DNA of 64,000 bases, taken from assembly GCA_025435555.1 (NCBI GenBank), contig JAIWWG010000095.1, positions 45,847-109,846 of the forward strand, given 5' to 3'. The stretch comes from Chytriomyces cf. hyalinus JEL632 (lineage: Eukaryota; Chytridiomycota; Chytridiomycetes; Chytridiales; Chytriomycetaceae). The number at the start of each line of letters is the position of its first letter. Position 1 is the first letter of the stretch. Position numbers and translations under genes: made by a program. Below are positions 1 to 10,712 of the stretch, in pieces. The notes under the pieces were generated by a model, which saw only the letters and a list, made by a program, of their open reading frames with translations, was not told the origin of the DNA and ran no database searches.

Positions 1-335
1 GGTACTCGTTTATGGCTGTTGAGGCGCTTTCCACACTCCTTCAGTCGTTTGCGTACAAGTTGTTGATGGGAAGTGAATGTAAAGCTTGATTTCTTCAGAC
101 AGTCGTCGTCCAGTTCAACCGCGTTGGAGAAAATCGGTCTAGTGGGAGTTTGAATATCTGAGTGAGGCGGTTTCCTTCGTCGAAGTTTTGATAGTGATAG
201 CACTGCTCGATATTTGGTTGATTGGGTCTGAAATCCATGCAGAATTTGTTGAAGTTGCGGAGTGGACAGCTTGCTGAGGTCGAAAATCACGGATCCACTG
301 CTGGCCGGAACGCATAAGGAGTCACACTGGACAGC
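1..335. other. no gene recognised
   Basis: I see no convincing coding exon, RNA gene or repeat here. It may hold the 5' flank or first exon of the decayed F-box/LRR gene that follows, but the intact homologue at 17331-18962 gives no clear match this far upstream. Confidence 0.4.
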
Positions 336-2494
336 ATGCTGCTTCATCATGTCGAACAGGAGTGGGTCGCGGAAAAAATAATCACAAGCGCTCTTGAGTT
401 CAACAAGGAGCTCCTTCAGCAACGTATTGACCGCCCCTCGCTTCTCGGATCTCGTTGCCCTCGTTCACATCGCACGCTCCAATCTGGGCCTGCATCCTTT
501 GGGGAGATATTCTTGGAAATGGTCGCACGCAGATCATCTTCACATTCGAGAAGTTTCCCGTGAACACTCTTCGTGCTGTCCCAATCAACCCTCTCATGGC
601 AACCAACGAAACATCATTGTTCGATTCGTTCCCGTCGGAGGTCAATGACCCCGGCAAAGCCTTCCATTTGGCAGGTCCATTGCCTTGCACAATCGGCACC
701 CTCAAGCAACTAACATCGCTGGAATTTGGGGGACGGTTTCGCATCCTTCCGCGCAGTACGGGCAGTCTGGCAAACCTGACGAAAGTGAATCTGATGGGCA
801 AAAGGCTGCTGGAAGTATTCTGACGGACTTGTGCTATCTTGTTAACTTGAAGAAACTGAATTTCGACCGCATTTCTCTGCACGAAACGATACCGGACAGC
901 TTTGGGAACCTCGTCAACCTGGAGGTGCTCGAAGTTTCCAGCACCAGTCTGACTGGCTCCATTCCTCCGAGTTTTGGGAACTTGGTCAACTTGGTGGAAC
1001 TGAGTTTGCGAAACAATCAGCTTTCAGGCAAACTGCCAGATGTGTTTGGAGGCATGGCCAAGCTACAAACTTTGATATTAAGCAGTAACCGCTTGGAAGG
1101 ACAGATCCTGGAATCCATTTGTCGATGCATGCAACTGACGACGCTGGAGTGCGAACGGAACAGATTTTCCGGGATCATCCCTGAATCGATATTCCGACTG
1201 CCATTGCTTTCTACATTGAACGTTCAAAGAAACTTGATCCTATGGGAAAGCCCAACAACTTGCAATGGCAGTGCCAAATCTGTCGAAATGGGAGACGTGC
1301 CTGACTCCGATTGTGTCGCTGGAGCAATTTCTCCATTTCCATCGGCGTCGCTTGATTTCGCATCGCTGAATCTCACATCAAAACAAATCAAACAAGAAAG
1401 GCTTTCATGTCCAAAGGATGGTGTTTCGCAGGTTTTGTCATGCCTGAGACTTTCACGCAATCGATTCTCTGGAAGACTTCCTGCCTCTGTCACAATGTTA
1501 ACAAACCTTCAAACCCTTGGAATGGATGACAATAATCTCGAAGGTCCGTTACCAACTGAAATTGGGGAGTTGAAAAATTTGTGGACTCTGTCCCTGCGCA
1601 GAAACAAATTCTCTGGCGTGATCCCCAACTCCATATCCAGCCTTGTTGCGTTGAATGAATTGGATCTCAGCCGGAATCTATTCGCTGGCAGCATTCCAGA
1701 TTCAATCACCATGCTTGTGAATCTGACTTCTCTAAAGTTGCAACAGAACAAGCTTAGCGGTCAGTTACCAGTGTAAATTGGAGTCCTGACTTCTCTCGAG
1801 ATCCTGGACCTTAGTCACAACCTCTTGTGCGACGAAATTCCAGAGTCAATTGGAAGCCTCCGTGTTTTGCAGGTGTTGGATCTCAGTCACACCCAGCTCA
1901 CCGGCGAGATTCCAGTCAGCGTTGCTATGCTTTCAGCAGTCACCGATATTTTTCTTGAACAACAACAGCCTTGTGGGTCCATTGCATCCAGATCTTGGCA
2001 ATATGGACAGACTGAGCAATTTCGACCTCAGCCGCAATCAATTGACTCGTTCCGTGCCAGAAAGCATATTTCAGCGGCCCTATTTAGTCACTCTAAACCT
2101 GGATCACAATCAACTCTCTGGTCACCTGCACGCAAACGCGCGAGACTTGAGTTATATATGCAGTTTGAACCTCAGCCACAATCAGTTGTGCGGCCCTATT
2201 GACGCATTCATATCATCTCACGGATTCAGTAAAAGCTTGAACCTGAGCTACAACCGTTTCAACGGTGCTTTACCTCACGAGTTTTATTTGGAAAAGGAAG
2301 GAATCAAGACTCTCAATTCAAGCAATAACCAATTTTGTGGGTTGATTCCCGAGAGTCTTGCTGATTGTAGCAGATTGGAGATATTGGATTTGAGCGGAAA
2401 CAGTTTTGAAGGGGACTTTCCGGGGCGTTTTCGAATGCAGTCGGCAGACAAGCGGGCTATACCACTTCGTTGGGAGAAGGAAAGCGACTCCTGA
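336..2494 (+). pseudogene. F-box/leucine-rich-repeat protein, decayed
   Basis: This is a paralogue of the intact 543-residue F-box/LRR gene at 17331-18962. Matching stretches in order are an F-box tail (reads FSNVLTAPRFSDLVALVH, about 415-470), a spacer ending in a first LRR (PLPCTIGTLKQLTSL), then about fifteen plant-like LRRs of the type L.LS.N.FSG.IP.SI. The frame is broken several times: between the F-box frame and the spacer frame near 490-560, again near 815 where the LRR frame changes, an in-frame TAA at 1774-1776 right after GQLPV, and a frameshift near 1945-1960. After that shift the last repeats run to the stop at 2492-2494. The LRR array would be a protein-binding surface and the F-box an SCF adaptor, but no continuous product is possible. 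A shorter inverted copy of its first half lies at 9535-10670. Confidence 0.85.
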
Positions 2495-3057
2495 CAGTTT
2501 TTTAGTATTGGCAGCGAGACAGCGCGCAGAAACGATGTCGGAAACTGGGTTCTGGTGCAGTTGAGTCGCGGATTTGGCTCTGTCAAAACTAAATAAATAG
2601 TGTGAGTATTGGTTGGAGGACTGAGAGTGAAACAGCCCGAGAAATTGACAAGGCCGGCGATTTCGTTTCGGTCTTTCCGTGAAACAAGTGAAGAAAAGGG
2701 TTTTAAGCAAGGTCGAGCCCCAGAAAGTAAAACAGACAGTAGCAAGAAGTGCTTGAGTTCTCGTATGTATTGGGAAGGCCTCAGGACGGGTGAAATAAAG
2801 GAACAGATTCGACAAACAGTACCAAACGGGTTGTCAACATTTATTTTTCCCACCTTTTCAGTCTCGCTCTGCACCAAACACGTGTGCAAAAACTGTACGG
2901 ACACCATTGTTGAGGGGTAATACATAAAGTGGGTGAAAAAACATGGGGATCGCGGTTAATTTGACAGCTCTCTGAGTATTATTGACGTTTGAGAGTAAAT
3001 CAATTGCGGATCTGTAAATCTTTTGCAAAGTTCCTCAACCGCCAATCCAACCATTAC
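2495..3057. other. intergenic, nothing recognised
   Basis: Only chance open frames on both strands; none has recognisable domains or splice structure. The last part is the 5' flank of the membrane protein gene that starts at 3058. Confidence 0.4.
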
Positions 3058-4108
3058 ATGTCCATATCGCCCCTCGCAAAACGCGACGACTGCCCATCCA
3101 GCGACAATTACGTCCAAACAAGCCTGACAGTCTTCCAACTCAGCATCCTCACGCTCATCCTCGGCCTAACAGCCGAAGTCGCACTCAGCGGGATAATTTC
3201 AACAGTCTGCTTCATTCTCAAAAAGGGCATCAACCAATCCTGGAGATTTGCTACTCTGATTACTTTCTTTAACATGTGGTGCATAGCGTACATGTGCTGC
3301 TTCTTTGCAAACTCTTTCTTGGTTAAAGAGACGTGTGGTTCTGGCACGTTTGCAACGAATCTGGCGTCGCATTTCTTTTACAACGCATTGTGAGAATATT
3401 CTATGGATTCGAACCCTTTTAACATTACTAATGTTCAGTGACGCGTTCTTGCTGTACAAGGCGTATGCAACGAGTGGCGGGAACGAGACCGTCTTTTACG
3501 CGTGTGTGCTTCTTATTGCGCATCGAATTGCGTGGAGCGGCGCTGACTTATTTCATGTGGTGGCCAGCTGGGATGCGGACAACAGGACTTGTCAGTCTGT
3601 GACTAACGGAGTGACAGGTGAGCGGTTGTGCTTGCGCTGACTCCATCGATCATTGACACTGACTGTGGATGAACAGGCATAGGATACAATGCGGCCGATA
3701 TTGCCATTGACTTGTTTTCAACCGTCGTTTCAATCGGAAGTAACTGGAACCTGGTGGGCACATCGTACGGGAAAATAGTTGAAGTGATTGCGTATGACAA
3801 CAGTTGAGTTTTTTGTGGTTTGTGTGATGACTGCTTCTTACTCTGTTTTCAAAGTCCTTCGCTCAGTCGTGGTTCTGAGCATTACGTCTTACGGCATTTA
3901 TGTTAGCGCAACGTCGACGGACTTGTACACGATTTTGATCAGTTTCTGCGTGCAAAACTATGTCTACACGCGCTGTGTGAATGCAGAGTATTTTTGGTGG
4001 ATACGCGCGCTATTTCTGTCGCTGTTTTCTTCACGCATTCTAATGCGCGCCTTCTTGTGTCGTCACCAGGATGGAGGAACGGCAGCGCGGACACAACCAA
4101 GTCACTAA
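3058..4108 (+). CDS. multi-pass membrane protein, unknown function
   Basis: The first ATG of the open exon is at 3058. The product has several hydrophobic segments: SLTVFQLSILTLILGLTAEV, then around ATLITFFNMWCIAYMCCFFA, YACVLLIAHRIAW and later VVVLSITSYGIYVSA. Exon 1 ends near 3389 at a GTGAGA donor. The second exon (from about 3440) ends near 3617 at GTGAGC. A third exon starts after GAACAG near 3676. The last exon runs to the TGA-type stop at 4106-4108. Its 5' junction is uncertain: a GTAACT donor near 3740 joined to the AG at 3854 keeps the frame, while the nearer GTATGA donor does not. The layout is seven-helix-like, and its distal part resembles in pattern the truncated minus-strand gene at 13076-13700. 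No family was recognised, so receptor or transporter function would be a guess. Confidence 0.6.
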
Positions 4109-4251
4109 CGGCAACCAATTCAAGTCTGCAGTAAAGCAGGCGGAAGTTGGCAGTAGAAGTGGGAGGAGTATCGTCGCCACCGATGGGCGGAGCATCGGAG
4201 TTCACAGTTGTGTCGTTTGAAGAAAAGGCGTTGAAAAAAAAAAAAAAAAAC

Positions 4252-5628
4252 ATGTCAGAATCTCCATACCCACCCAAATTCACACAATTCCTCGTATCAA
4301 ACGGCATCCAACTCTCGGACGTTGAAGCACACAAAAAGTACCTCGCTTCATCCGGATAAACCCATCCCGCGCCGACCCCAATCCTGTCATCGAAGCTCTG
4401 GCAAAGGAAACTGGCAGCACATGCACAAGCGTCGATTGGATGCCACGTGAAATGCGCTTTTACTCTCTCGATTCATCTGCACGGATTTCTGGATGTCCTG
4501 CGTATGAGTGCGGTGATGTGTATGGTATTGACGTTGCAAGTGCTGTCGCTGTGATTGCTTTGGGCGTTGAGTCCAACGGTATGTATTTGCTTTCGATCAA
4601 TGTCGTGGTTCCTATAATGTCTCACGCCTCATTCTGCTCTTAGATCACGTACTGGACTTGTGTTGCGCGCCAGGGGGGAAAATGTGTTTGATTGCGGACA
4701 TTCAAGGAAACTCGGACGATGTTGTGGGTACAGTGACTGGAGTTGACATCTCACGGGCGCGAATTTCGACCTGCAAAGCGTGTTGAGGAAGTATAAAATG
4801 CGGCGGTTTCGGCTGTTTGAGGCAGGTGATTGGCAAGTTTAATCGCGATTTGTTGCGGTTTGTTTTCTGACTCTTGATCCATGTTGTTTTTGCATGTGTG
4901 CGTAGATGGAACTAGTTTCGATGTCCATGCGCCGTTGCGCGTGGGCAAGTGGACGAGGCCTGCTTCAATTTCCGATGAACCGGCCGACTCACATGCGAAT
5001 ACCTCGAAATCCGATTCCGATACACCCGCAATCCCATCGAAAAGAAAAGCCGTGAACGGCGACGAAAACCTCGCAAGGAAACCCATTCAAACAAAAGTGA
5101 AACCATTCCACGCAACGAAACTCGTCATTGGCGATCTACAAATCAAATCTGCCGCTCTTTTGTACGATAAAGTGCTTGTGGATGCGGAATGCACGCACGA
5201 TGGATCCATTGCGCATTTGAAAAAGTGTAATGAAATGGGGTGGGAAAAGTTTAAAGCAACGTTTTTTGACCCAGCAAAGATGGACAATCTGGAGACATTA
5301 CAGGTTTGTCTAAATTTGTGTGAATTGAATCGGATAAGAACTGATGCATTCCTCATAGAGGGGCTTAATATCAAACTGGTTCCGCCTTTTGAAACCCGGC
5401 GGGATCCTGGTGTACAGCACGTGTAGTTTCCTAAAACGACAAAACGAAGACATTATAAACTGGTTTCTCACAGCGAACACGGGTTGTGCCGTGTTGGAAG
5501 CTGTTCCAGGCAGTGACAAGTTCCCAGTTGCAAAGGCATTGGCTGGCGAGTCGCCGTGCATGCTAAGGTTCACTCCAACTGCGTCGAATACAAGTGGACT
5601 ATTTCTCGCACGCATTCGAAAGATTTGA
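4252..5628 (+). CDS. NSUN-family RNA (cytosine-5) methyltransferase, two apparent frameshifts
   Basis: This is an RsmB/NOL1/NOP2/Sun-type m5C methyltransferase acting on RNA with S-adenosylmethionine. Visible family motifs in order are the SAM-binding loop VLDLCCAPGGK (near 4650-4680), TGVDISRARISTCK (near 4735-4780), the acidic/Cys motif VDAECTHDGS (near 5177-5206) and the catalytic-Cys motif GGILVYSTCSF (near 5400-5430). Introns fit at 4579-4643, 4826-4905 and about 5304-5358. The start ATG at 4252 follows a run of 17 A; an open frame also extends upstream of it. Two 1-nt shifts interrupt the frame: in the AAAAA run near 4335, before PRFIRINPS, and near 4782, where GTGTTGAGG would need one more T to read LRKYK. 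Both look like missing bases in homopolymers, so the gene may be intact in the organism. An AATAAA lies just past the stop. The exact NSUN subfamily is not resolved. Confidence 0.75.
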
Positions 5629-5697
5629 ATAAACGCATTCTTGTGTTGAAGTAGTTCCTTTACCACTCTAGTGCACGGAACAAAAATTATCTCAAGA

Positions 5698-5988
5698 ATG
5701 GGGCCAAACCGTCAAGGGCTGAAACCTCGGAAAGGCGGCGCCGTGGACAAGCGCGACAAGAAGAAGCGCGACAGGACCAGGAAAGAGCGTGACGACCGTG
5801 ACAAGAAGGCCAAGGCAATGGACAACGAGAGGAAAGGAAAGGGAAAGGGACGACCAACCAAGGAAAACTACAAAGCCAAACTGTTCGAAGCACTCGAAAA
5901 GAAAAAGAATCTGTATCGAAAGGAATTGCCGAGACTTGTGCTGGATAAGGCCACTGTTTCGAGGCTAAAGTTCATTCTGGACAACTAA
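5698..5988 (+). CDS. short Lys/Arg-rich protein or first exon of the next gene
   Basis: A 96-residue frame from ATG 5698 (an in-frame ATG also exists at 5671) to TAA 5986-5988. It is extremely basic: blocks such as KRDKKKRDRTRKERDDRDKK are followed by a better-behaved end, ENYKAKLFEALEKKKNLYRKELPRLVLDK. The frame is the same as that of the acidic segment starting at ATG 6010, separated only by the TAA and seven codons. It may therefore be the N-terminus of that gene interrupted by a nonsense codon, or a separate tiny gene; the sequence does not decide. No domain is recognised. The composition suggests RNA binding or nucleolar location, which is inference. Confidence 0.45.
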   Translation: MGPNRQGLKPRKGGAVDKRDKKKRDRTRKERDDRDKKAKAMDNERKGKGKGRPTKENYKAKLFEALEKKKNLYRKELPRLVLDKATVSRLKFILDN

Positions 5989-6009
5989 AGGCAGGCAAAG
6001 ACACGGATT

Positions 6010-9000
6010 ATGGGTGTGGACCTTGACGGAGAAGATGATGACGCTGACAGTGTGGATCTGGAGAATATTGATGTGGAGAACATGGACCAGGACGAACTTG
6101 CGAAACTTCTTGGTTTGACGGATCGTGACTTTGATTCGTCAGATTCAGATTCATCCGATTCCGATTCCTCTTCTGGCGATTCGGATGAGTCGGAGCAAGA
6201 TTCGGACTCTGCGAGTTCAATCGATTCGGACATTGCAAACGATTTCATGGTGAGCGTCACTTTGGGCTCATGTGGGATGCAACACTGACCATTTTCTTCT
6301 TCCCAGCAAAACTGAGTTTTTGAGTTGCCCGCCGCCAGCGTATTTGAAATTGGCGCAAGAAGAGCAGCGTTCTGTGTCAAGGCAGGCAAGCGCCATTCCT
6401 TTGAAAACTCAGCAGAAAAAGGCATTGACGGGTGGACCCTTGCCGCGGTACAATCAACTTTATTATTGTGTTGGTGTTACGATTACGTTGAAAGCGGATC
6501 AAGGGACGGGTCAAACAGTCAACGGCTTTATTCAAGAAGGTCTCTTGCTGGTTACTATTTCATCTTGTCGCCGACACTCAAACATTCTTTTTCAGTTCTT
6601 ACAGCGGGTGATCATCCTCGTGGAGTCAAAGTGCGTCTGAGGGATAGCCGAGTCGGCCGCGTCCAATTCTTGACAGGACTGTCATTCGAAGCTGGCATTC
6701 AGACAACCAAATCAAGTTCAAGCAGCCTTCCCTCGGGCTTCAAAAATCTTTCCATTAAAGAAAAATCCGCTACTCCCGCGTCTCCAAAAGGCATTCCACA
6801 AAAATCCAAAGTTTCAGCGTTCAAGAATGCTTCCTTCATCACTGGAATGGGTCAGGCGACTCAAAGGTCCAGGAGTCCCAGCCCAGTGCGTATCAGAAAG
6901 TCCATCGAATCAGTCAAAACAAAAACGTTCATGCCCAACATGTCAAAAGATACATTGGATCGACAGATTTACGAGATTCAAAGCGCATTCATCAAACATC
7001 AGCAGAGCGAAAAATACATCAAAATGAAAGCTCGGCGTGACGGCTTGCCCGCCTTTCAATTGCAAGACGAAATCATCAAAACGATTGCAAACAATCGCGT
7101 CGTGATTGTCTCAGGAGGTTAAGACACTCCCTCTCATTTCTATTTCTCAAAAGACAACCAACCTTCAACTTCAGAAACCGGATGCGCTGCCATATTCGCC
7201 TGGAAAACCGAATGAGCGCCAAAACGCGGATTCTGTTTTGCGCGACGGGGATTTTGTGAAGGCGGATGGAGGAAGGTCCTGAAGGCGAGTCTGTGGATGG
7301 TGGGATTGACGATGTGAGTCACATTATTGTTGATGAGGTGCATGAGCGGTCTTTGGATTCGGACTTTTTGTTGATGGTGCTGAAGGATTTGCTCAAAGTT
7401 CGGTAACGCAGGCCAGCGATTCTTGTTGCTTTTTATTTCGACACTGACTCCCTTCACACATCTCAGTGTCGACTTGAAAGTTATTCTCATGAGCGCCACA
7501 TTGAACGCTGAATTATTTGCAAGTTACTTTGATGGTGCTCCTCTGGTTCACATTCCAGGACGCACATTCCCAGTGACGGCGTTGTATTTGGCAGATGCTC
7601 TTGCGAGGACTGCGTACAAACCAAGCGTCGAATTCTGTCGCAAGGGAGGTCACGGGAAAGGAAAGCAGGTCATGGATGACCACTCGAAATCTCCAAAAGC
7701 ATTCAAATCCGACGCATTGAATCGAAAAGACAGCAAAATGTTCGATCCCAAATTTGACCCGTCTCCAAGCAAAGGCAGAAAATTCCAAAAAAATCGTTTC
7801 ACTGTGGAAACTGAAATCAGCGATGACGAAACTTTCCCCACATTCGATTCAGAAAACGTTCGAGATGAAGATTTGAACGTGACCGCGCTCATGAAGCGGT
7901 ACCCAAAACTCAAAGAACCTGCCGCATCTGCACTCAGCATGATGGATACCGACAAGATTCAGTATCCTCTTGTCGAGATGATTGTTGTTGAGATTCCAGA
8001 AGCCGTTCAAGCTGCAATCAACACGCTATGTACGCTACGAGCGCTTTCAAAAAATGAAACGTTGACGCCGCTTGGATTTCATTTGGGGAGGTTGCCGGTA
8101 GATGTTCGGATTGGAAAATTGATTTTGTTTGGGAGTATTTTTGGGTGTTTGGATTCAGTGTTGACGATTGCGTCGGCAATGAGTGTCAAGTCGCCGTTTG
8201 TGGCGCCGTTTGAAAAGAGGTTTATGGCGGATGTGAAGAAACAGGTTTGTTTGTTAGTTTGCTGCTGTAATTCCAGGGATTAACCAAACACTGGAAACAG
8301 GAATTTGCAACCGGTGTTTCTGATTACTTGACACTCCTCACTGCCTACAACACGTGGCTGGTCGTGCGTCGAGACGGTTTCCCAGCCGAACGCGCATTTC
8401 TGTACGACAACTTTTTATCAGGCAAAACACTCAATATGATTGCCTCAGTGAAGCGACAACTGGCGGAACTATTGAGCGACATTGAATTCATCAAAACGCA
8501 TGTTCGTGCAAAAGATATGGAGCGCAAAGGTGGTAGGATTTCGGATGGTGTGGCAGATGCGATTGGCGAGTCTGGAATGCGTGGGGATCACTCGGAACTT
8601 ATCAATGCAGTGCTCGTGTCGGCGTTGTATCCGAATGTCATCAAGATTGAGAGTCCTCCTCCGAAAGGTGGGGGTATGAAAGGGAAAGGTCCATCAGCGC
8701 AGGATTTGAAGTTGTGGGTTCAGAATGATGAGGCTGTTTTCATTCATCCAACTTCAGTGGTGAGATTTTCAGGGTTGTCGTTTTGAATGTGTATTATCTG
8801 ATTCTGACTCACATCATCATCATTAGAATCACAAAGGTGGAAAGTATCCCACAAAGTTTCTCGTATATCACGAAAAATTAAAAACAAGCAAAGTCTACAT
8901 CCGTGATTGTTCAAGCGTTCGCCTTTTGCGCTCGCATTTTTTGGGGGAAGGTTGATTTGGGACCGGCAACGTAACCTCCTGAAACTGGATGAAGGTTGCT

Positions 9001-9223
9001 TTTCTTTTCATTATCTTGCTTGTAATCTAACATGTTTTCGTGCATTTAAATAGGTTGGATCCAGTTCGCAGCGGGAGAAAAGGAAGCCGCAGTGATTGAA
9101 GCAACGCGCACGGCGTTTGACAAACTGCTGCAAATGAAGATTGAGAATCCAGAGTTGGACGTGTCCACGACAGGTTTGGTGAGAGAAATTATCTCGTTGG
9201 TGACGAGGAATGGGGGAAATTGA
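6010..9223 (+). pseudogene. DEAH-box RNA helicase, DHX29/DHX57-like, with parts of the core missing
   Basis: After an acidic Asp/Ser-rich start and a YwbE-like segment, a continuous exon (to about 7110) carries the helicase entry: LPAFQLQDEIIKTIANNRVVIVSGE. It is split by a GTTAAG...CAG intron (7112-7174). The next exon reads ETGC and then jumps, out of frame, to IRLENRMSAKTRILFCATG, so the P-loop Lys-Thr and motif Ia are absent. Motif II is DEVH (IIVDEVHERS, near 7326-7355) and motif III is SATL (near 7495). The chain then goes from IQYPLVEMIVVE directly to EAVQAAINTLCTLRALS and the HA2 region (TPLGFHLGRLPVDVRIGK), so motifs IV, V and VI are missing with the frame kept. The C-terminal OB-fold part continues through introns at about 8246-8301, 8761-8827 and 8993-9052 to TGA 9221-9223. 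One T seems missing near 8921. As written it cannot be an active ATPase. Confidence 0.75.
6301..6690 (+). other. YwbE-like (DUF2196) segment inside the helicase reading frame
   Basis: Two spliced pieces, with an intron of about 60 nt between 6540 and 6600, read VGVTITLKADQGTGQTVNGF and VLTAGDHPRGVKVRLRDSRV. This pattern (DQ.TG....G.V...LT...HPRG.KVRL.DG.VGRV) is that of the small YwbE/DUF2196 family found in bacteria and fungi, normally a free-standing protein. Here it runs in frame into the helicase exon. It could be a true fusion or two genes joined by loss of the DNA between them. Its function is unknown. Confidence 0.6.
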
Positions 9224-9534
9224 GTGCATTGTTGGCGCTTCAACCATTGCAGCTTGTTGTCGTCTTCCCTTTTTTTTATTCAACACAAAACACCTCCCAC
9301 ACTCACTACAATTGAGAATAAAATATATTGGGCAACTCCCGTCTCGCTTCCAATTGACGAGTCCACAAAAAGATATGGTAGCAAAACGAGATATGTTGTT
9401 GATGTTGCGAATTTGATCACCATCCACTCTCTGGTCCTGCCAAAATCTGGAGAACTGACCTTGGAAAACATGAAAGACATCCATACGTTGGATTTATGCA
9501 CAATTTCGGTTCAACTTTTTTGGCCCCCCAGTGG
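9224..9534 (+). other. unassigned open frame
   Basis: An open frame between the helicase stop and the inverted LRR copy reads SLPIDESTKRYGSKTRYVVD and then ANLITIHSLVLPKSGEL. It looks coding-like in composition, but no family is recognised. It stops where the LRR duplicate begins and may be the remnant of a gene cut by that duplication. Confidence 0.25.
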
Positions 9535-10670
9535 GTCGATTGCGTGAAAGTCTTGGGCATGACAAAACCTGCGAAGCGCCATCCTTTGGACGTGAAAGCT
9601 TGTCTTCTTCGATCAGTGTTGGTGTGAAATCCAGCGATTCGAAATCCAGCGATGCGAAATCCAGCGACGCGAAATCCAGCGACGCGATGGAAATGGAGAA
9701 ATTGCTCCAGCGACACAATCGGAGTCAGGCGCGTCTCCCATTTCGACAGATTTGGCACTGACATTGCAAGTTGTTGGGCTTTCCCACAGGATCAAGTTTC
9801 TTTGAACGTTCAATGTAGAAAGCAATGGCAGTCGGAATATCGATTCAGGGATGATCCCGGAAAATCTGTTCCGTTCGCACTCCAGCGTCGTCAGTTGCAT
9901 ACATCGACAAATGGATTCCGGGATCTGTCCTTCCAAGCGGTTACTGCTTACTATCAAAGTTTGTAGCTTTTTCATTCCTCCAAACACATCTGGCAGTTTG
10001 CCTGAAAGCTGATTGTTTCGCAAACGCAGTTCCAGCAAGTTGATCAAGTTCCCAAAACGCGCAGGAATGGAGCCAGTCAGACTGGTGCTGGAAACTTCGA
10101 GCACCTCCAGGTTGACGAGGTTCCCAAAGCTGTCCGGTATCGTTTCGTGAAGAGAAATGCGGTCGAACTTCAGTTTCTTCAAGTCCGCCAGAATAGTTCC
10201 AGCAGCCTTTTGCCCATCAGATTCACTTTTGTCAGGTTTGCCAGACTGCCCGTACTGCGCGGAAGGATGCGAAACCGGCCCCCAAATTCCAGCGATGTTA
10301 GTTGCTTGAGGGTGCCGATTGTGCAAGGCAATGGACCTGCCAAATGGAAGGCTTTGCCGGGGTCATTGACCACCGACGGGAACAAATCGAACAAATATGT
10401 TTCGTTGGTTGCCATGAGAGGGTAGATTGGGACAGCACGAAGAGTGTTCACGGGAAACTTCTCGAATGTGAAGATGATCTGCGTGCGAGTCCTTGCAGCT
10501 CCTCGATTGGACCGTGCGATGTGAACGAGGGCAACGAGATCCAAGAAGCGAAGGGCGGTCAATACGTTGCTGAAGGAGCGGCAGACTCGCCGGTACTTTG
10601 CGATGCGTGAATGGATCGAGTTGGCGAAAGGTGAGCACTTCGAAGGGCAGGTCACCATGAATAAATAAAA
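9535..10670 (-). pseudogene. F-box/LRR protein fragment, inverted copy of 394-1475
   Basis: The minus strand repeats the first half of the gene at 336-2494 almost word for word: the F-box tail (FSNVLTALRFLDLVALVH near 10540), the spacer, then LRRs such as IPDSFGNLVNLEVLEVSSTS and ESICRCMQLTTLECERNRF. It ends around LSCPRLSRN near 9545, where the other copy continues with more LRRs. Frameshifts occur near 10190 and 9720. The Ser-Leu-Asp-Phe stretch near 9640-9690 has been expanded by 15-bp duplications relative to the other copy. The first exons run into the 3' end of the HNH gene. Truncated and frameshifted, it is not functional. Confidence 0.85.
9637..9690. repeat. 15-bp tandem repeat inside the LRR fragment
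   Basis: About four copies of a unit close to GAAATCCAGCGATGC; read on the minus strand they give repeated SLDFA. The homologous spot at 1345-1370 has about one unit, so the array grew after the duplication. Confidence 0.7.
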
Positions 10671-10712
10671 CAAATGAAACGCATGAGCCAAATGTCCAAC
10701 TGGACATTCCAT

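Noticed and set aside
2284-2925. Minus-strand frame of 213 codons downstream of the first LRR gene
   Set aside because: No domain, no splice context and unusual composition; it partly overlaps the LRR coding sequence in the opposite direction.
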